Below are positions 7,112-16,183 of a stretch of 64,000 nucleotides of DNA, one piece after another. Source of the DNA: Aphanothece sp. CMT-3BRIN-NPC111. Lineage in GTDB: Bacteria > Cyanobacteriota > Cyanobacteriia > Cyanobacteriales > JAHHGU01. Each line of letters starts with the position of its first letter. Within the stretch, counting starts at the first letter, position 1. A program made the position numbers and the translations under genes. The stretch covers positions 1-64,000 of the forward strand of contig JAHHGU010000018.1 of NCBI GenBank assembly GCA_019359765.1, read 5' to 3'. The notes beneath the pieces were generated by a model. That model worked only from the letters and a program-made list of their open reading frames with translations, made no database searches and was not told where the DNA came from.

Positions 7112-8839
7112 ATGACACTAGTAAAACCTCGTGATGTTCAAGTTCTCCCCATTGGTGCAGATACAACTATACTAAGGTCGCGCACCTGGGAGAAATTAAA
7201 GTTCGAGATCGAATATGCCCTGGGCAGGGGGACAACAGCTAATTCTTTCTTAATTCAATCCGATAAAACGGCTCTGATTGACCCGCCTGGAGAATCGTTT
7301 ACAGAAATATTTTTAGCGGCTTTAACACAACGTTCTTACCTCGATAAGTTAGATTACGTTATTTTGGGTCACGTTAATCCCAATCGTGGTGTTACCCTCA
7401 AGGCATTGTTAGAGTTAGCACCTCAGATTACTTTTGTTTGTTCTAATCCAGGTGCGATCGCTTTACGTGCTGCTTTGCCAGATCATGAGTTAAACATTCT
7501 CGTGATGCGCGGGGAAGAAACTCTAGATTTAGGTAAGGGACACCATCTACAATTTATTCCCACTCCCAGTCCCCGTTGGCCCGATAGTCTTTGTACCTAC
7601 GACCCCCAAACGGAAATCTTATATACTGATAAGCTTTTTGGGGCGCATATCTGTGCCGATCAAGTCTTTGATGAAGGATGGACAACTTTTAACGAAGATC
7701 GACGCTACTATTACGATTGCCTCATGGCTCCCCATGCGCGGCAAGTAGAAACAGCACTTGACAAACTCAGCGAGTTTCAAGCCAGACTTTATGCTACTGG
7801 TCATGGTCCCTTAGTGCGCTACGCTCTGATCCCACTTACACAGGGATACCGACAATGGAACCAGCAGCAACAGTCTCAGGATATGAAGGTGGCTTTGATT
7901 TATGCTTCCGCTTATGGGAATACTGCTACATTAGCGCAAGCTCTAGCTCGTGGCATCACTAAAGCTGGTGTTGGCGTCGAATCTATCAACAGCGAAGTTG
8001 CCGAACCTGCTGAAATTCAAGAAGCGGTGGAAAAATCTGCTGGGTTTATCATCGGTTCTCCCACACTTGGGGGTCACGCACCTACCCCAATTCAAACAGC
8101 ACTGGGAATTGTCTTATCCACAGCTGCCAAAACAAAACTCGCGGGTGTCTTTGGTTCTTATGGCTGGAGTGGTGAAGCTATTGACCTGCTTGAAGGAAAA
8201 TTACGAGATGCTGGATATCAATTTGGATTCGATCCGATTCGAGTTAAGTTCAAACCTACAGATGTAACGCTCAAATACTGCGAAGAAGCTGGAACTGACT
8301 TTGCTCAAGCTCTCAAAAAAGCTAAAAAAGCTCGCACGCCGAGACAGCAGACGAGTGAGTCGCAAACTGATCGTACTGAACAAGCTGTGGGGAGGATTGT
8401 CGGTTCTCTTTGTATTGTCACGACTAAACAAGGAGATCTCACAGGGGCGATGTTGGCTTCTTGGGTTTCTCAAGCCACCTTTAATCCCCCAGGTTTAACT
8501 GTTGCCGTCGCTAAAGATAGAGCAATTGAATCTCTAATGTATCAAGGCGGTCAGTTTGTCTTAAATATCCTGGCACAAGGTCAGCACTTGGGTTTAATGA
8601 AGCACTTCCTCAAACCTTTTGGGCCTGCTGAAGACCGATTTGCTGGCGTTGCCACCCAAGAAGCCGAGAATGGTTGTCCTATCCTCAATGATGCCCTGGC
8701 ATATGTTGAATGCTCTGTTCGCAACCGGATGGAATGCGGCGATCATTGGCTAATCTACGCGGTAGTAGAAAATGGCAAACTACTACAAGCTAACGGCGTC
8801 ACGGCTGTACACCAGCGGAAATCTGGCAGCCATTATTAA
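7112..8839 (+). CDS. flv1: A-type diflavin flavodiiron protein, Flv1-like (non-canonical iron site)
   Basis: This has the same three domains and the same length (575 residues) as its upstream neighbour, so the two are paralogues. The iron-ligand segment is H87-V-N89-P-N91-R92 instead of HxExDH: Glu, Asp and His are replaced by Asn, Asn and Arg. Such loss is known for Flv1 and Flv2, which act as partners of Flv3 and Flv4. The flavodoxin part (LIYASAYGNT) and the C-terminal flavin reductase are intact. Flv1 is preferred to Flv2 from the pairing. It probably has its own promoter in the 6901-7111 gap, which also holds a decayed TTTGCGTC-type repeat. Confidence 0.87.
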   Translation: MTLVKPRDVQVLPIGADTTILRSRTWEKLKFEIEYALGRGTTANSFLIQSDKTALIDPPGESFTEIFLAALTQRSYLDKLDYVILGHVNPNRGVTLKALLELAPQITFVCSNPGAIALRAALPDHELNILVMRGEETLDLGKGHHLQFIPTPSPRWPDSLCTYDPQTEILYTDKLFGAHICADQVFDEGWTTFNEDRRYYYDCLMAPHARQVETALDKLSEFQARLYATGHGPLVRYALIPLTQGYRQWNQQQQSQDMKVALIYASAYGNTATLAQALARGITKAGVGVESINSEVAEPAEIQEAVEKSAGFIIGSPTLGGHAPTPIQTALGIVLSTAAKTKLAGVFGSYGWSGEAIDLLEGKLRDAGYQFGFDPIRVKFKPTDVTLKYCEEAGTDFAQALKKAKKARTPRQQTSESQTDRTEQAVGRIVGSLCIVTTKQGDLTGAMLASWVSQATFNPPGLTVAVAKDRAIESLMYQGGQFVLNILAQGQHLGLMKHFLKPFGPAEDRFAGVATQEAENGCPILNDALAYVECSVRNRMECGDHWLIYAVVENGKLLQANGVTAVHQRKSGSHY

Positions 8840-8961
8840 ACGGGTATTAAACCATTACTGCGATCGCTCCCTTATTCTGACTCCTCTGATACTTTAGAGT
8901 TGATGCGAAACATAGAATAAAAGGTAGCGCTTATCTGATTATGCTCTTGGAGGCAGCCTCA

Positions 8962-9525
8962 ATGGTACAAATATCCTCTAAATCCCTGACCTTAGAGGAG
9001 TTTTTGAAACTCCCAGAGACAAAGCCTGCCAGAGAGTATATCAATGGTGAGATAATTCAGAAACCAATGCCTAAAACTCGCCACTCCAAGCTTCAGGGAA
9101 AGTTGACAGGTACGATAAATAACGTTGTTGAGGAACAGCGAATTGCCTATGCTTTTCCGGAACTACGATGCACATTTGGAGGACGGTCAATTGTTCCAGA
9201 TATTGCCGTTATTCGCTGGAACCAAATTGTATTCAATGATGACGGCGAACCTGTAGATGATGTATTGATTGCTCCCAACTGGACGATCGAGATTTTATCT
9301 CCAGAACAAAGTTCAAATCGAGTGACGGGTAATATTTTGCACTGTCTCAAGCATGGTTCTCAGCTTGGATGGCTAATCGATCCTGACGATCGCTCTGTAC
9401 TAATTTTCCTACCCAACCAACAACCAGAATTGTGTCAAGGAAGCGATCGTTTAGTTGTGTTAGACAATGTTGATCTTCAATTGACAGCGGAGCAACTTTT
9501 TTGCTGGTTGAGAATGAAAAATTAA
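8962..9525 (+). CDS. Uma2-family (DUF820) putative endonuclease, copy 1
   Basis: A PD-(D/E)xK-fold protein of the Uma2 family, which is hugely expanded in cyanobacteria and has no settled function. Visible family features are LTLEEFLKLPE, a GGRSIVPDIAV strand with the conserved Asp, the WTIEILSPEQSS strand with the Glu, and GWLIDP. The ATG at 8962 (MVQISSK) is chosen over 8941 because the paralogue at 11108-11671 starts identically and GGAGG precedes it. Where the paralogue reads TKKIL this one reads TGNIL, so a family-conserved lysine region may be altered. It lies beside a GIY-YIG gene. Confidence 0.85.
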   Translation: MVQISSKSLTLEEFLKLPETKPAREYINGEIIQKPMPKTRHSKLQGKLTGTINNVVEEQRIAYAFPELRCTFGGRSIVPDIAVIRWNQIVFNDDGEPVDDVLIAPNWTIEILSPEQSSNRVTGNILHCLKHGSQLGWLIDPDDRSVLIFLPNQQPELCQGSDRLVVLDNVDLQLTAEQLFCWLRMKN

Positions 9526-9630
9526 TTGGTTATGGTAGTCGTGCAGATGCGATCGCACTCTTACTTTGATCGCATATATCGAGTTTGCGAATGATTCGAT
9601 TCGAGACTCACTCGCTCTGGCTGTGTTTGT

Positions 9631-10959
9631 TTAGCTGTTGTTGGTTTGGAGCAGCGAGCATAATGAATTACGCTGTAACCACAAACATAATTTCATACTT
9701 ATAGGACCATTTGGATTTAATTTATATTCACCACTTTGAATTTCTTCTCTAAGCTTGCTATCAAACTTTGACGTGTCTTTCATTAGGTCTTCAAACATAG
9801 CCAATGGAAGCAATATACTCTCAACTTCTACATCGTCCTCACTAAACACAATTGTTTCTAATCTAAACCTGTAGCCAGACCATCTTATCGTTGGCAGTCT
9901 ATCTACTGCTTCCTGTAAGTTAATCGCTATACAATTACGCTCTGGATCGGGGTTTTTTCGTCCATGATTTATCCACCAGTAAACATTGTGCCTGATAAAA
10001 TACTTCCCATTTGGGTTAATGCAAACCTCTATTTCTATACCATCCACATACAAGAACTGGCGGGTCATTTCTCTAGCTTCACCTTCAGGCATTGGTTCTA
10101 ATTCCTCCCAGAGTTCGACTTCGACAACATGTTTACGCTGTGGCTTAATAGATTGAGGGTGATTAGCCAATTCTATAGGAATAGGGTCATCCTCTAAGGC
10201 ACCTAAAGCTGAAGTTTCCTTGTTAGACTCTGGTGCATCTGCTAGAAGTATTTCTAGCTGTTTATAACTAAAAGCCATAAGCTCTACACCAGCAACAGTC
10301 CGACGAGTCGAATCATCCATAAAGTTGATTAAGCCTTGAGCTGGAGCTAGGTCTATTTTTATACCGTTATACTCTGTTTCCCAGTACCCAAATTTCCCTA
10401 AACTCTTAGAGTCTGTGTGGTACTCTTTCCACTTCAACGCACTAGCTTTTTTGTTAATGTTTTTTAATAGACTCCGTATGCTGCCTGATATACCACGCTT
10501 ACCCAAAACAGGGTAAAGCAAGTATATTGTTGGCGGTTCTTCGTCAGCGATGGGATCAAACCCAAATATCATAGTGTTCGACTTTGCTAGCTGCTGAAGG
10601 CTTTGCTGTAGTGCTGTCTCAACTGGAGTTATTCTTCTAACTGGCGATACCAATTTAGACCAATTCAGTGGGGGCTTGTATAACTTTATTAACTCATTTT
10701 CAAGCGCTGAGAGAGTATTTATGTCGTTAGTGTAACTGAGCCAGCTAATACTAATGCTGGTTTTTCGATTAAACCTTTTTAGCTGGTTAAATCTATGGTG
10801 TTCTCGCCAGTGTTTAACTAGGTTAACTGTTCTACCAATATAAAGAACTTGACCTTTACTATCAGATACAAAGTAGATTGCTGCACAATTAGGTAAATCA
10901 CCTTTTTCTAACAAATCAACTGCTGGCAGCTCAGATATGTTTAAGTTTTCTAACAACAC
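9631..10959 (-). CDS. GIY-YIG domain protein with long unknown C-terminal region
   Basis: A 442-residue protein. Residues 25-100 form a GIY-YIG nuclease domain: A27-I28-Y29, then Y40-I41-G42-R43, W51 and H54, a Glu at 87 or 89, and N99 in PPLNW. The first Gly of GIY is replaced by Ala. Residues 101-442 match nothing I recognise. They are soluble-looking and mixed alpha/beta, with an acidic middle (about 245-300) and a cluster YFIRHNVYWWINHGRKNPD. The coding sequence is clearly more AT-rich than its neighbours. Convergent with the first Uma2 gene and upstream of nothing obvious, it sits between two Uma2 genes; a nuclease-related or mobile role is inference. Confidence 0.75.
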   Translation of the reverse strand: MLLENLNISELPAVDLLEKGDLPNCAAIYFVSDSKGQVLYIGRTVNLVKHWREHHRFNQLKRFNRKTSISISWLSYTNDINTLSALENELIKLYKPPLNWSKLVSPVRRITPVETALQQSLQQLAKSNTMIFGFDPIADEEPPTIYLLYPVLGKRGISGSIRSLLKNINKKASALKWKEYHTDSKSLGKFGYWETEYNGIKIDLAPAQGLINFMDDSTRRTVAGVELMAFSYKQLEILLADAPESNKETSALGALEDDPIPIELANHPQSIKPQRKHVVEVELWEELEPMPEGEAREMTRQFLYVDGIEIEVCINPNGKYFIRHNVYWWINHGRKNPDPERNCIAINLQEAVDRLPTIRWSGYRFRLETIVFSEDDVEVESILLPLAMFEDLMKDTSKFDSKLREEIQSGEYKLNPNGPISMKLCLWLQRNSLCSLLQTNNS

Positions 10960-11107
10960 TGTTTTTTAATCTTACTTTACAAAAAAAAGTTTTTTAATTA
11001 TTCCTAAAAATAGAAAATTTTACGAATAATGTAACTACCCTTTTCTTTATAAAAAACACAGTATTTCCCAGGACTCATTAAGCAGCTTTACAGCTAGCTC
11101 AACCTTG

Positions 11108-11671
11108 TTATTCTAATAGCCAACCAAATACGGTGCTTACAGTGAGCCGTAGTTCGCTTGCAAAAGAGGGGACAGGAAGCAGCTGTTCCGGCTCGTCAAA
11201 GACCTCCGGTTGTTGCTTTGGCAGATAAACAAATATAGTCTGCTCTTCTGGGTCTATTAGCCAGCCCATTTGCGTTTCATATTTGAGGCATTGCAGAATT
11301 TTTTTCGTGACTTTTGTAGCACTTTGATCGGGAGATAATATTTCAATTATCCAATCAGGAGCCTCTGTAAATACATTGGCAATACCGCCATTTTCCTTAC
11401 GAGGTATTCTCTCCCACGTAAATACGGCTACATCTGGCACAATTGACCTGCCACCAAACGTACACCGCAGTTCTGGAAATGCCCGTGCAACTTTTTGAGG
11501 CTTAACGACAGCATTAATACCAATAATTAGTTCACCTTGAATGGTGCTATGCTCTCCCTGTGGCATTGCCTTTTGAATAATTTGGCTGTCAACATACTCG
11601 CTGGCGGGTTGAGTTTCTGGTAGCTCCAGAAACTCTTCCAAAGTCAAAGGTTTGGCAGGTATCTGTACCAT
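11108..11671 (-). CDS. Uma2-family (DUF820) putative endonuclease, copy 2
   Basis: This is a paralogue of the gene at 8962-9525, sharing MVQI, LTLEEFLxLPET, FPELRCTFGGRSIVPD, EILSP and GWLIDPE. It keeps lysines in KVTKKILQCLKY where copy 1 has lost them. At 187 residues it is a normal length for the family. It lies 149 bases beyond the GIY-YIG start and on the same strand, upstream of it, so the two could be co-transcribed, although the AT-rich gap (10960-11107) may hold a separate promoter. Role unknown. Confidence 0.85.
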   Translation of the reverse strand: MVQIPAKPLTLEEFLELPETQPASEYVDSQIIQKAMPQGEHSTIQGELIIGINAVVKPQKVARAFPELRCTFGGRSIVPDVAVFTWERIPRKENGGIANVFTEAPDWIIEILSPDQSATKVTKKILQCLKYETQMGWLIDPEEQTIFVYLPKQQPEVFDEPEQLLPVPSFASELRLTVSTVFGWLLE

Positions 11672-11802
11672 TTAAGGTTACTTCAAGTTATGCTGAATGC
11701 CGATTTACTCAGGCAGGGTGGGCATTGCCCACCGCAACCATTGAGACTTATAGAGCGAGTTTAACAAATGCCATCAGTGTTGACCATCAACACTCATTGC
11801 GC

Positions 11803-13038
11803 CTACATCTTAAACTTCTCGGTAATTCGCTTCATCGCTTCTTCCACATTTTCTCGGCTATTAAATGCAGAAATGCGGAAGTAGCCTTCGCCTGCGGCAC
11901 CAAAACCAGAACCGGGTGTTCCTACAACATTGCAAGTTTGTAGTAACTTATCGAAGAAATCCCAACTGGATAGATTATTGGGTGTTTGCACCCAGACGTA
12001 AGGCGCATTCACTCCACCATATACAGATAATCCCGCTGCTGTTAGCTGTTCGCGAATAATTTTGGCGTTCTCCAGATAGAAGCTAACCAGCGCCTTGGTT
12101 TGCGCCTGTCCTTCCTCAGAATAAACCGCCTCAGCGCCACGTTGAACGATGTAGGACACCCCATTGAACTTGGTGGACTGGCGGCGGTTCCATAGCTTCC
12201 ACAGTTCCACATCCGAATTATCTGCCGCTTTTGCTTTCAGTGTCTTTGGTACAACTGTTAAAGCACACCGGGTTCCGGTAAAGCCTGCATTCTTCGAGAA
12301 TGAGCGGAACTCGATCGCACAATCTCTTGCTCCTTCAATCTCGTATATTGAATGGGGAATATCTGGATCGGTGATAAACGCTTCGTAAGCTGCATCAAAG
12401 AAAATGATCGATCCATGTGCTTTGGCATAGTCCACCCACGCCTGAAGGTGTTCCTTAGTGGCGGTTGCACCTGTGGGGTTATTGGGGAAGCACAGATAAA
12501 TCAAATCCACTTTCTGGGAGGGAATCTCAGCGGTGAAGTTGTTCTGGGCCGTAATTGGGATATATACTAAGCCCTCAAATTCGCTCTTTTCATTGGCAGA
12601 ACCCGTATGTCCGGCCATCACGTTGGTGTCTACATACACGGGATAAACGGGGTCAGTAACTGCGATCGCATTATTATCGCCAAAGATATCGAGAATGTTG
12701 CCCGTGTCGCACTTAGAACCATCGGAGATAAAGATTTCCGAAGCATCAACCTCGCATCCCCGCGCCTGGAAGTCGTGAGCAGCAATTTTTTCCCGTAACC
12801 AGGCGTAGCCTTGCTCTGGTCCATAGCCTTTGAACGAATCGCGATCGCCCATATCTTCAACGGCTTTAATCATCGCCGTGCGGCAAGCTTCCGGTAAGGG
12901 TTCCGTGACATCGCCAATGCCAAGCCGAATAATCTTCGCTTCAGGATTTGCCTCTGCAAAGGCATTCACCCGTCGGGCAATTTCGGGAAACAAGTAACCT
13001 GCTTTCAGCTTGAGGTAGTTGTCGTTAATCGTTGCCAT
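11803..13038 (-). CDS. dapL: LL-diaminopimelate aminotransferase
   Basis: It converts tetrahydrodipicolinate directly to LL-diaminopimelate using glutamate, the route to lysine and peptidoglycan used by cyanobacteria and plants. The 411-residue protein is a class I/II PLP aminotransferase: [13 protein letters not shown] at the N-terminus, [21 protein letters not shown], and the PLP lysine in [13 protein letters not shown]. It appears intact and is transcribed as a single gene. The start [19 protein letters not shown] is the typical one for the family. Confidence 0.96.
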   Translation of the reverse strand: MATINDNYLKLKAGYLFPEIARRVNAFAEANPEAKIIRLGIGDVTEPLPEACRTAMIKAVEDMGDRDSFKGYGPEQGYAWLREKIAAHDFQARGCEVDASEIFISDGSKCDTGNILDIFGDNNAIAVTDPVYPVYVDTNVMAGHTGSANEKSEFEGLVYIPITAQNNFTAEIPSQKVDLIYLCFPNNPTGATATKEHLQAWVDYAKAHGSIIFFDAAYEAFITDPDIPHSIYEIEGARDCAIEFRSFSKNAGFTGTRCALTVVPKTLKAKAADNSDVELWKLWNRRQSTKFNGVSYIVQRGAEAVYSEEGQAQTKALVSFYLENAKIIREQLTAAGLSVYGGVNAPYVWVQTPNNLSSWDFFDKLLQTCNVVGTPGSGFGAAGEGYFRISAFNSRENVEEAMKRITEKFKM

Positions 13039-13205
13039 GTTGAATCATTACGAACGCCGTAAAACAGCTTACTGCCAACGCTGCGTTACAAGTTCGGTAA
13101 TTCTTATCTATACCTCAGCTACCTAAGTCCTAAAGGTGTTTGGATTCAAGAAGGAATACTTAGCACAGATCGAAGTTCATCGGCGTTGAAAAGCTAGGTG
13201 CCAAA

Positions 13206-13427
13206 TTAATCCTCCTCCTCATCATCATCCTCCTCCTCAGACTCTTGTTCCCCCTCTCCACCTTCCTGATTATCTTCCCTGTCTTCAGAGCCGTTTTGCC
13301 TTAACTCTTGCCTATCTTCCTCTGAGTTGGGAGAATTAGATTCTTCATTGGGATTACAAGCACTTATAAATAAAAGCAAAACAAAGGGGATGAGCGAAAC
13401 AATAGAACGAGTATTTGGATAAATCAT
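13206..13427 (-). CDS. Small acidic lipoprotein of unknown function
   Basis: About 73 residues from the chosen ATG at 13427 (MIYPNTRSIVSLIPF). A hydrophobic signal segment ends in a lipobox (ISAC), so the mature protein should be lipid-anchored at its Cys. The rest is low-complexity and extremely acidic, ending in EEEDDDEEED, coded by a near-repeated CCTCCTCATCATC tract. The upstream in-frame start at 13448 would break the signal peptide pattern. No family recognised; metal or cation binding would be a guess. Confidence 0.6.
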   Translation of the reverse strand: MIYPNTRSIVSLIPFVLLLFISACNPNEESNSPNSEEDRQELRQNGSEDREDNQEGGEGEQESEEEDDDEEED

Positions 13428-13603
13428 TGTTACTAATTCCCCCAACATAGTTTTAAGTTTTAAGTTATGAGTTTTGAGCTAATCCCGAATCGCACGCTCC
13501 TTCACGGTTAAAACTAAGAAAGGCTTCAGAGCAGATACGGAGTTATTAATTCTTAACTCTTAATTGAGAACTCAAAACTCATAACTGGAGCGAAGCGGTG
13601 AGA

Positions 13604-14152
13604 CTACTGGATGCGTTTCTCCAGATACTGACCAATCATCTGCTGTTCACCGGCACGGGAGATAATAGTTTGCCGCGTGCGGTAGCTTTGACCAATTAAC
13701 TTTAATTCTTCTTCAAATACAGAGCCTTTGTACTCTGTCCGCAAGCATAAGGTTTTGGGGTTGGAGAAGTAATATTCGGCTGTAACTGGTTTGGAGGTAG
13801 CAAAACCGCGATCGCGATACAAAATTGTTCCTCTAGCCCCAAACAAGGTAGAACCTTTAGAATTATTGCGACCAGTTACTGAATCGGTACTGTTCCAGGT
13901 AACTTCGGCACCACAAGCCAGAGTCACTTCCTCAGCTAACTCATGCATCTGAGCTAGTTTCTCCAGTTCAGGGCTTCCTAGCTCCAAAAACCGGATGCTA
14001 ATCTCACTAACCATTTCCTTGGTTTCACCATCTGGCAGCGTGTAATACCGCCTCTCTGAGCGCCACTTGCCTTCTGACTCTTGGAAAAACGCTGCAATCA
14101 GAGATTCTTCAGTTGTTTGTGAAAGTTGTAGCCCTAGTGTCACTGGAACCAT
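13604..14152 (-). CDS. cpcS: Phycobiliprotein chromophore lyase, CpcS/CpeS family
   Basis: A bilin lyase that attaches phycocyanobilin or a related bilin to cysteines of phycobiliproteins or related acceptors. At 182 residues it is a lipocalin-like beta-barrel of the CpcS/CpeS type. Recognisable are FFQESEGKWRSERRYYTL near the N-terminus, RDRGFATSKPVTAEYYF, TLCLRTEY and the well-conserved end IISRAGEQQMIGQYLEKR. The overall pattern fits the slr2049-like subgroup, recalled from memory, rather than the CpcU partner. The acceptor and attachment site cannot be told from sequence. A degenerate AGTTTTGAG-type repeat lies just downstream. Confidence 0.85.
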   Translation of the reverse strand: MVPVTLGLQLSQTTEESLIAAFFQESEGKWRSERRYYTLPDGETKEMVSEISIRFLELGSPELEKLAQMHELAEEVTLACGAEVTWNSTDSVTGRNNSKGSTLFGARGTILYRDRGFATSKPVTAEYYFSNPKTLCLRTEYKGSVFEEELKLIGQSYRTRQTIISRAGEQQMIGQYLEKRIQ

Positions 14153-14335
14153 TCCTTTGCTGAAGGTGCATAACAGAATATGCGTACATTTTCTCTATCT
14201 GTTATATTTTTTAATGTAGCTATATATACTTATTAACTGCCATCCGTCATTAGAGTGATAAGTAAATAGGTTAAACTGATACATTAGTTAGTAATTTTCT
14301 GGTATAATCCAAAATTAAAAAAATCGTCTGTTCTG

Positions 14336-15112
14336 ATGATGTTGAAGACGAAAACAATATTTTGGCTGGTTTCAGTATCTACGCTCTTAAGCGTTTTAAC
14401 TACAACGACTCAGGTGCAAGCAAATTGCGCCGACTCTATATCCCCTATAGAAGAAGTGCAACCTGCAATGGAACGCTACTGGCAGCAGTTGCAGCAGCGC
14501 ACAGACTACCCTTGGGGAAAAGCGCGACCGTATGGTGAGTTATCTGGAAATCGCATTACATTAACCCCGGAATTTGACCGTCTAAGTGGTTCGCAGAAAC
14601 AGCAGGTTTTAAGTTTGCTCAAGTTAGATACATGGCCAACGGAACTGCTTACTCCTGAAGAACAGACTACCCTCAAGGCTAAGTACGGTGAGTTTATTCC
14701 AGCAGCTATGTCGCCTTACGAGGTTTTTGCTAGTGATGGTCGCGCTGTATCCTTACCTTATAGTGGCTGCGATCGCTTTACTCTGCTGACTGAAAAAGCT
14801 CGCTACAGTTGGTACTATAACCGTGGCATAGCCCCTGATACTCTTCGTAATGCTGGACAACCATCTTGGCGTCAGGTTCGTTTTCCGATCTCAGTCGCTC
14901 AAGAAAAAGCCGTTAGGCTCAAGTTCTGGAAGGCTGTGGGTTATCAGTACGGAGGTTGGATTGCCTGGGTGCCAGAACATGGATATTTTGAAATCAATGT
15001 TCCCAACGCAGATCGCGATCGCAACTTACGTCGTTTACAAAGGTTCTGGCAGGTGGCTTCGCCCAATTATCGCTATGTGGTGGTAGATTCAGATGGCACT
15101 TTATTGCGGTAG
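14336..15112 (+). CDS. Secreted protein of unknown function
   Basis: A 258-residue protein with a clear N-terminal signal peptide, likely cleaved after VQA (residues 27-29), so it should be in the periplasm or outside. The mature part has two cysteines (NCADS and SGCDR), which could form a disulfide, and many Tyr, Trp and Arg residues. No known domain was recognised. A TATAAT box at 14303-14308 is a plausible -10 element. The following 318 bases hold no convincing gene. Confidence 0.7.
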   Translation: MMLKTKTIFWLVSVSTLLSVLTTTTQVQANCADSISPIEEVQPAMERYWQQLQQRTDYPWGKARPYGELSGNRITLTPEFDRLSGSQKQQVLSLLKLDTWPTELLTPEEQTTLKAKYGEFIPAAMSPYEVFASDGRAVSLPYSGCDRFTLLTEKARYSWYYNRGIAPDTLRNAGQPSWRQVRFPISVAQEKAVRLKFWKAVGYQYGGWIAWVPEHGYFEINVPNADRDRNLRRLQRFWQVASPNYRYVVVDSDGTLLR

Positions 15113-15430
15113 CCAATCATAGCGAATGCCTATGGCAGGCTACGCCAATGCACATGCCCGCTCTTTCATCGTGCAATTAAACACCAACAACTTCCAACCT
15201 CAATAGAAGTCTGGAAAATCACGACTATTGGGGAATCAGAACGCACTTATTACTTCTTACCCCTGCTCAAACCTCACTTCCCTCAACCGATTGTCTGAAT
15301 CCCACAACTCGCAAAATAAAACTTATGACGTAGGATTTTCCTGCACTTCGGACTGTTTCCATGTCGAGTGTGCGTACAAGCGGCGAAAGCACCAAGCAGT
15401 CGATGCGGAATTCTTTTGGCGATCGGATGA
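15113..15430. other. Intergenic region without a supported gene
   Basis: A small open frame (15228-15434) ends in a Cys- and His-containing tail but matches nothing known and lacks a ribosome site. The GC-rich start (15115-15160) resembles decayed dispersed repeat sequence. No tRNA or terminator is evident. Confidence 0.4.
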
Positions 15431-16060
15431 TTAAGCTTTTGTTATTAAAAATATCCCAACAGCAAGCATTACACAGCCAGCGGCAATGTTTATTCTTTTT
15501 CTTATTTTGAAACTAATAAGTAGTCTAGCTCTATGCGCCATGAAGGCATAACCAATTTTTACACCGCCTACGGCCACGATAGTAATTGCTATAATTATAC
15601 CTGTGTCAAAATAAGATATTTTATAAATATCAACAAAAGCTGGAAAAAAACCAAGATAAAATAAGGTCGCTTTTTGATCACCCAATGTAATCAACAATCC
15701 AGTCAGAAAACTGGACACTAAAGAGGATTTAACAACTTCCTCTGTCTCAACATTCTTTGATTTTGACCTGCATAGCCCTATTCCCAACAACATAAGATAA
15801 GCCCCACCCAGATATTTGATTAGGACAAATAGGTTTCCCATCGTTTCAGCAAGAAACGATAAACCCCAAATGGCTATTATTATGAAAATAATGTCACCAA
15901 CCACTATCCCTATGGTTGTGAAAACACCATGGATAAATCCAGATATAGCTGATATTGTGGAGACAGTAAATACACTGACACTGGGAATAGAAGCCAGAAC
16001 AATCATGGCACTGAATAATGCAACAATGCTGCTAAATGTCATACTGCTTTGCATTGCCAT
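15431..16060 (-). CDS. LysE/RhtB-family amino-acid exporter
   Basis: A 209-residue inner-membrane protein with about six hydrophobic segments. The family pattern is visible: a Pro/Ser-rich first helix (LASIPSVSVFTV) followed by the SxSGFxxGxxTTxGIxxGD stretch, then LIKYLGGAYLMLLGI and a second repeat-like half. LysE/RhtB proteins export amino acids or small metabolites by proton antiport; the substrate is unknown. The gene is AT-rich compared with its neighbours. It is downstream of, and on the same strand as, the TetR gene, with a 123-base gap. Confidence 0.87.
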   Translation of the reverse strand: MAMQSSMTFSSIVALFSAMIVLASIPSVSVFTVSTISAISGFIHGVFTTIGIVVGDIIFIIIAIWGLSFLAETMGNLFVLIKYLGGAYLMLLGIGLCRSKSKNVETEEVVKSSLVSSFLTGLLITLGDQKATLFYLGFFPAFVDIYKISYFDTGIIIAITIVAVGGVKIGYAFMAHRARLLISFKIRKRINIAAGCVMLAVGIFLITKA

Positions 16061-16183
16061 AACAATTATTTAAGTGGCTATAACTTTTTTCTAGGGGGAT
16101 CAGTTGGTGATTACGCCTGTGCAGCGGTGGACACGGGGCCAGAAGTTAGGGACTTCATCGTGGATGCTGTATTAAGCTCATCT

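Noticed and set aside
12164..12860. Several open frames overlapping dapL
   Set aside because: All are shadows of the dapL frame with no family features.
15228..15434. 68-residue open frame ending in a Cys/His-containing tail
   Set aside because: No recognisable family, no ribosome site, and its end overlaps the LysE gene; could be chance.
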